Source: JBAXQQ01 sp037131695 (GTDB lineage: Bacteria; Armatimonadota; Hebobacteria; CAIYQO01). From it: DNA of 37,061 nucleotides. The stretch is taken from NCBI GenBank assembly GCA_964638715.1, contig CAZWZF010000049.1, forward strand, positions 1-37,061, in the 5' to 3' direction. This document shows, piece by piece, positions 36,680-37,061 of this stretch. The translations under genes were made by a program, and so were the position numbers. The notes under the pieces are model-generated. The model was given only the letters and a program-made list of their open reading frames with translations, was not told where the DNA came from and ran no database searches. The stretch's first letter is position 1; each line of letters begins with the position of its first letter.

Positions 36680-36916
36680 TCACTCTTCTTTCCCTCTTCC
36701 CATCTGTTCCAGACATTCTTTTGCGCTGGCGCACCAGGCGGCACAGGCCATGTCGTTTCTGGGATTAACGGTGTATTTCTCGCATTTTTTGCATATACGG
36801 CGCAAGTCGTCCTTGAAAAATTCTATGGGTTCGCCGCAATGCGCGCAAGGTTCTTCAAATATATTTTCCGGTGTCCAGAACTGGGTATCCTGTCCCGGGC
36901 AATTTCTCTTTGCCAT
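36680..36916 (-). CDS. Small zinc-ribbon protein
   Basis: 78 residues from the ATG at 36916, chosen because GAGGTG lies a few bases upstream; a GTG at 36925 lacks this spacing. Starts MAKRNCPGQDTQFWTPENIFE and holds two CxxC knuckles (C24/C27 and C42/C45), as well as C6, C58, C62 and C68 (NDMACAAWCASAKEC). This combination fits a recurrent small cysteine-rich protein of anaerobic bacteria that probably binds zinc or another metal. Its partner is unknown, and no neighbour in the window suggests one. It is transcribed away from the two-component genes. Confidence 0.85.
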   Translation of the reverse strand: MAKRNCPGQDTQFWTPENIFEEPCAHCGEPIEFFKDDLRRICKKCEKYTVNPRNDMACAAWCASAKECLEQMGRGKEE

Positions 36917-37061
36917 CACAATCACCTCGATTATTTATATTCTACCCGGTAATCAAGCGATAACAATGATAATTGTCATAAATAAATAATTTAAAAATAC
37001 GAATTAAAGAGGCTTTTGCAAAACCCCTTAAATTTTTAATCTAATTTTTAAAAACTACCCA

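Noticed and set aside
37008..37040. Terminator near the right edge (AAGAGGCTTTTGCAAAACCCCTT followed by AAATTTTT, described by its two arms AAGAGG and CCCCTT)
   Set aside because: No gene in the window ends there, pairing is imperfect and the sequence resembles the left edge of the repeats at 26200 and 33905, so it cannot be assigned.

Overview
The window looks like an accessory carbohydrate-use region of a Gram-negative-type, probably anaerobic bacterium. It holds twelve short-helix prepilin-like proteins whose N-termini (GFTLIELLVV..., then a stretch close to FPVFARAREKARQTTC) and H-X9-DG motif resemble those expanded in Armatimonadota and in some PVC-group bacteria. I favour Armatimonadota or a related lineage, but no rRNA or housekeeping marker is present to settle it.

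Layout. 1-430: duplicated lacI promoter region running into a broken, apparently chimeric lacI. 765-7325 (minus): five prepilin-like genes in a row. 7326-7900: repeat-rich control region. 7901-9061 (plus): intact LacI-family regulator. 9148-18458 (minus): secreted beta-propeller/PA14 protein, a URO-D-fold protein, a GH4 enzyme and a 1276-residue secreted protein. 19046-27733 (minus): two more prepilin-like genes, a GntR/LacI hybrid regulator, a CE15-like esterase, a second URO-D-fold protein and an MFS transporter. 28123-33807 (plus): five more prepilin-like genes on three promoters. 34316-36492 (plus): an OmpR-type two-component pair. 36680-36916 (minus): a small zinc-ribbon protein.

How it may work together. 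Related CG-centred operators of the form GGAAnCGCnyCC lie in front of the first prepilin cluster (7384-7395), the propeller gene (12041-12056) and the GH4 operon (18476-18497), all around the lacI gene. I infer one LacI regulon coupling surface pseudopilins, large secreted proteins and sugar breakdown. The second block repeats the plan with a GntR-type sensor whose gene overlaps a prepilin gene by ATGA.

The most unusual content is evidence that the prepilin genes evolve by swapping C-terminal domains. All twelve keep the same N-terminal half and a Cys pair, while the C-terminal halves differ (LamG-like, discoidin-like, tandem beta domains, unknown). Direct scars remain: the old LamG C-terminus persists in frame behind the stop codon of the 580-residue gene (3027-3152), the 3' end of the GntR-type gene was copied along with a prepilin gene (20167-20274), a lacI 5' end was duplicated and joined to another lacI-like sequence (1-430), and a 158-base identical patch joins two otherwise diverged neighbours (28219-28376 and 29250-29407). 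No prepilin peptidase, assembly ATPase, secretin, tRNA, rRNA, CRISPR or transposase gene was found. Several small palindromic or MITE-like repeats fill the intergenic spaces.
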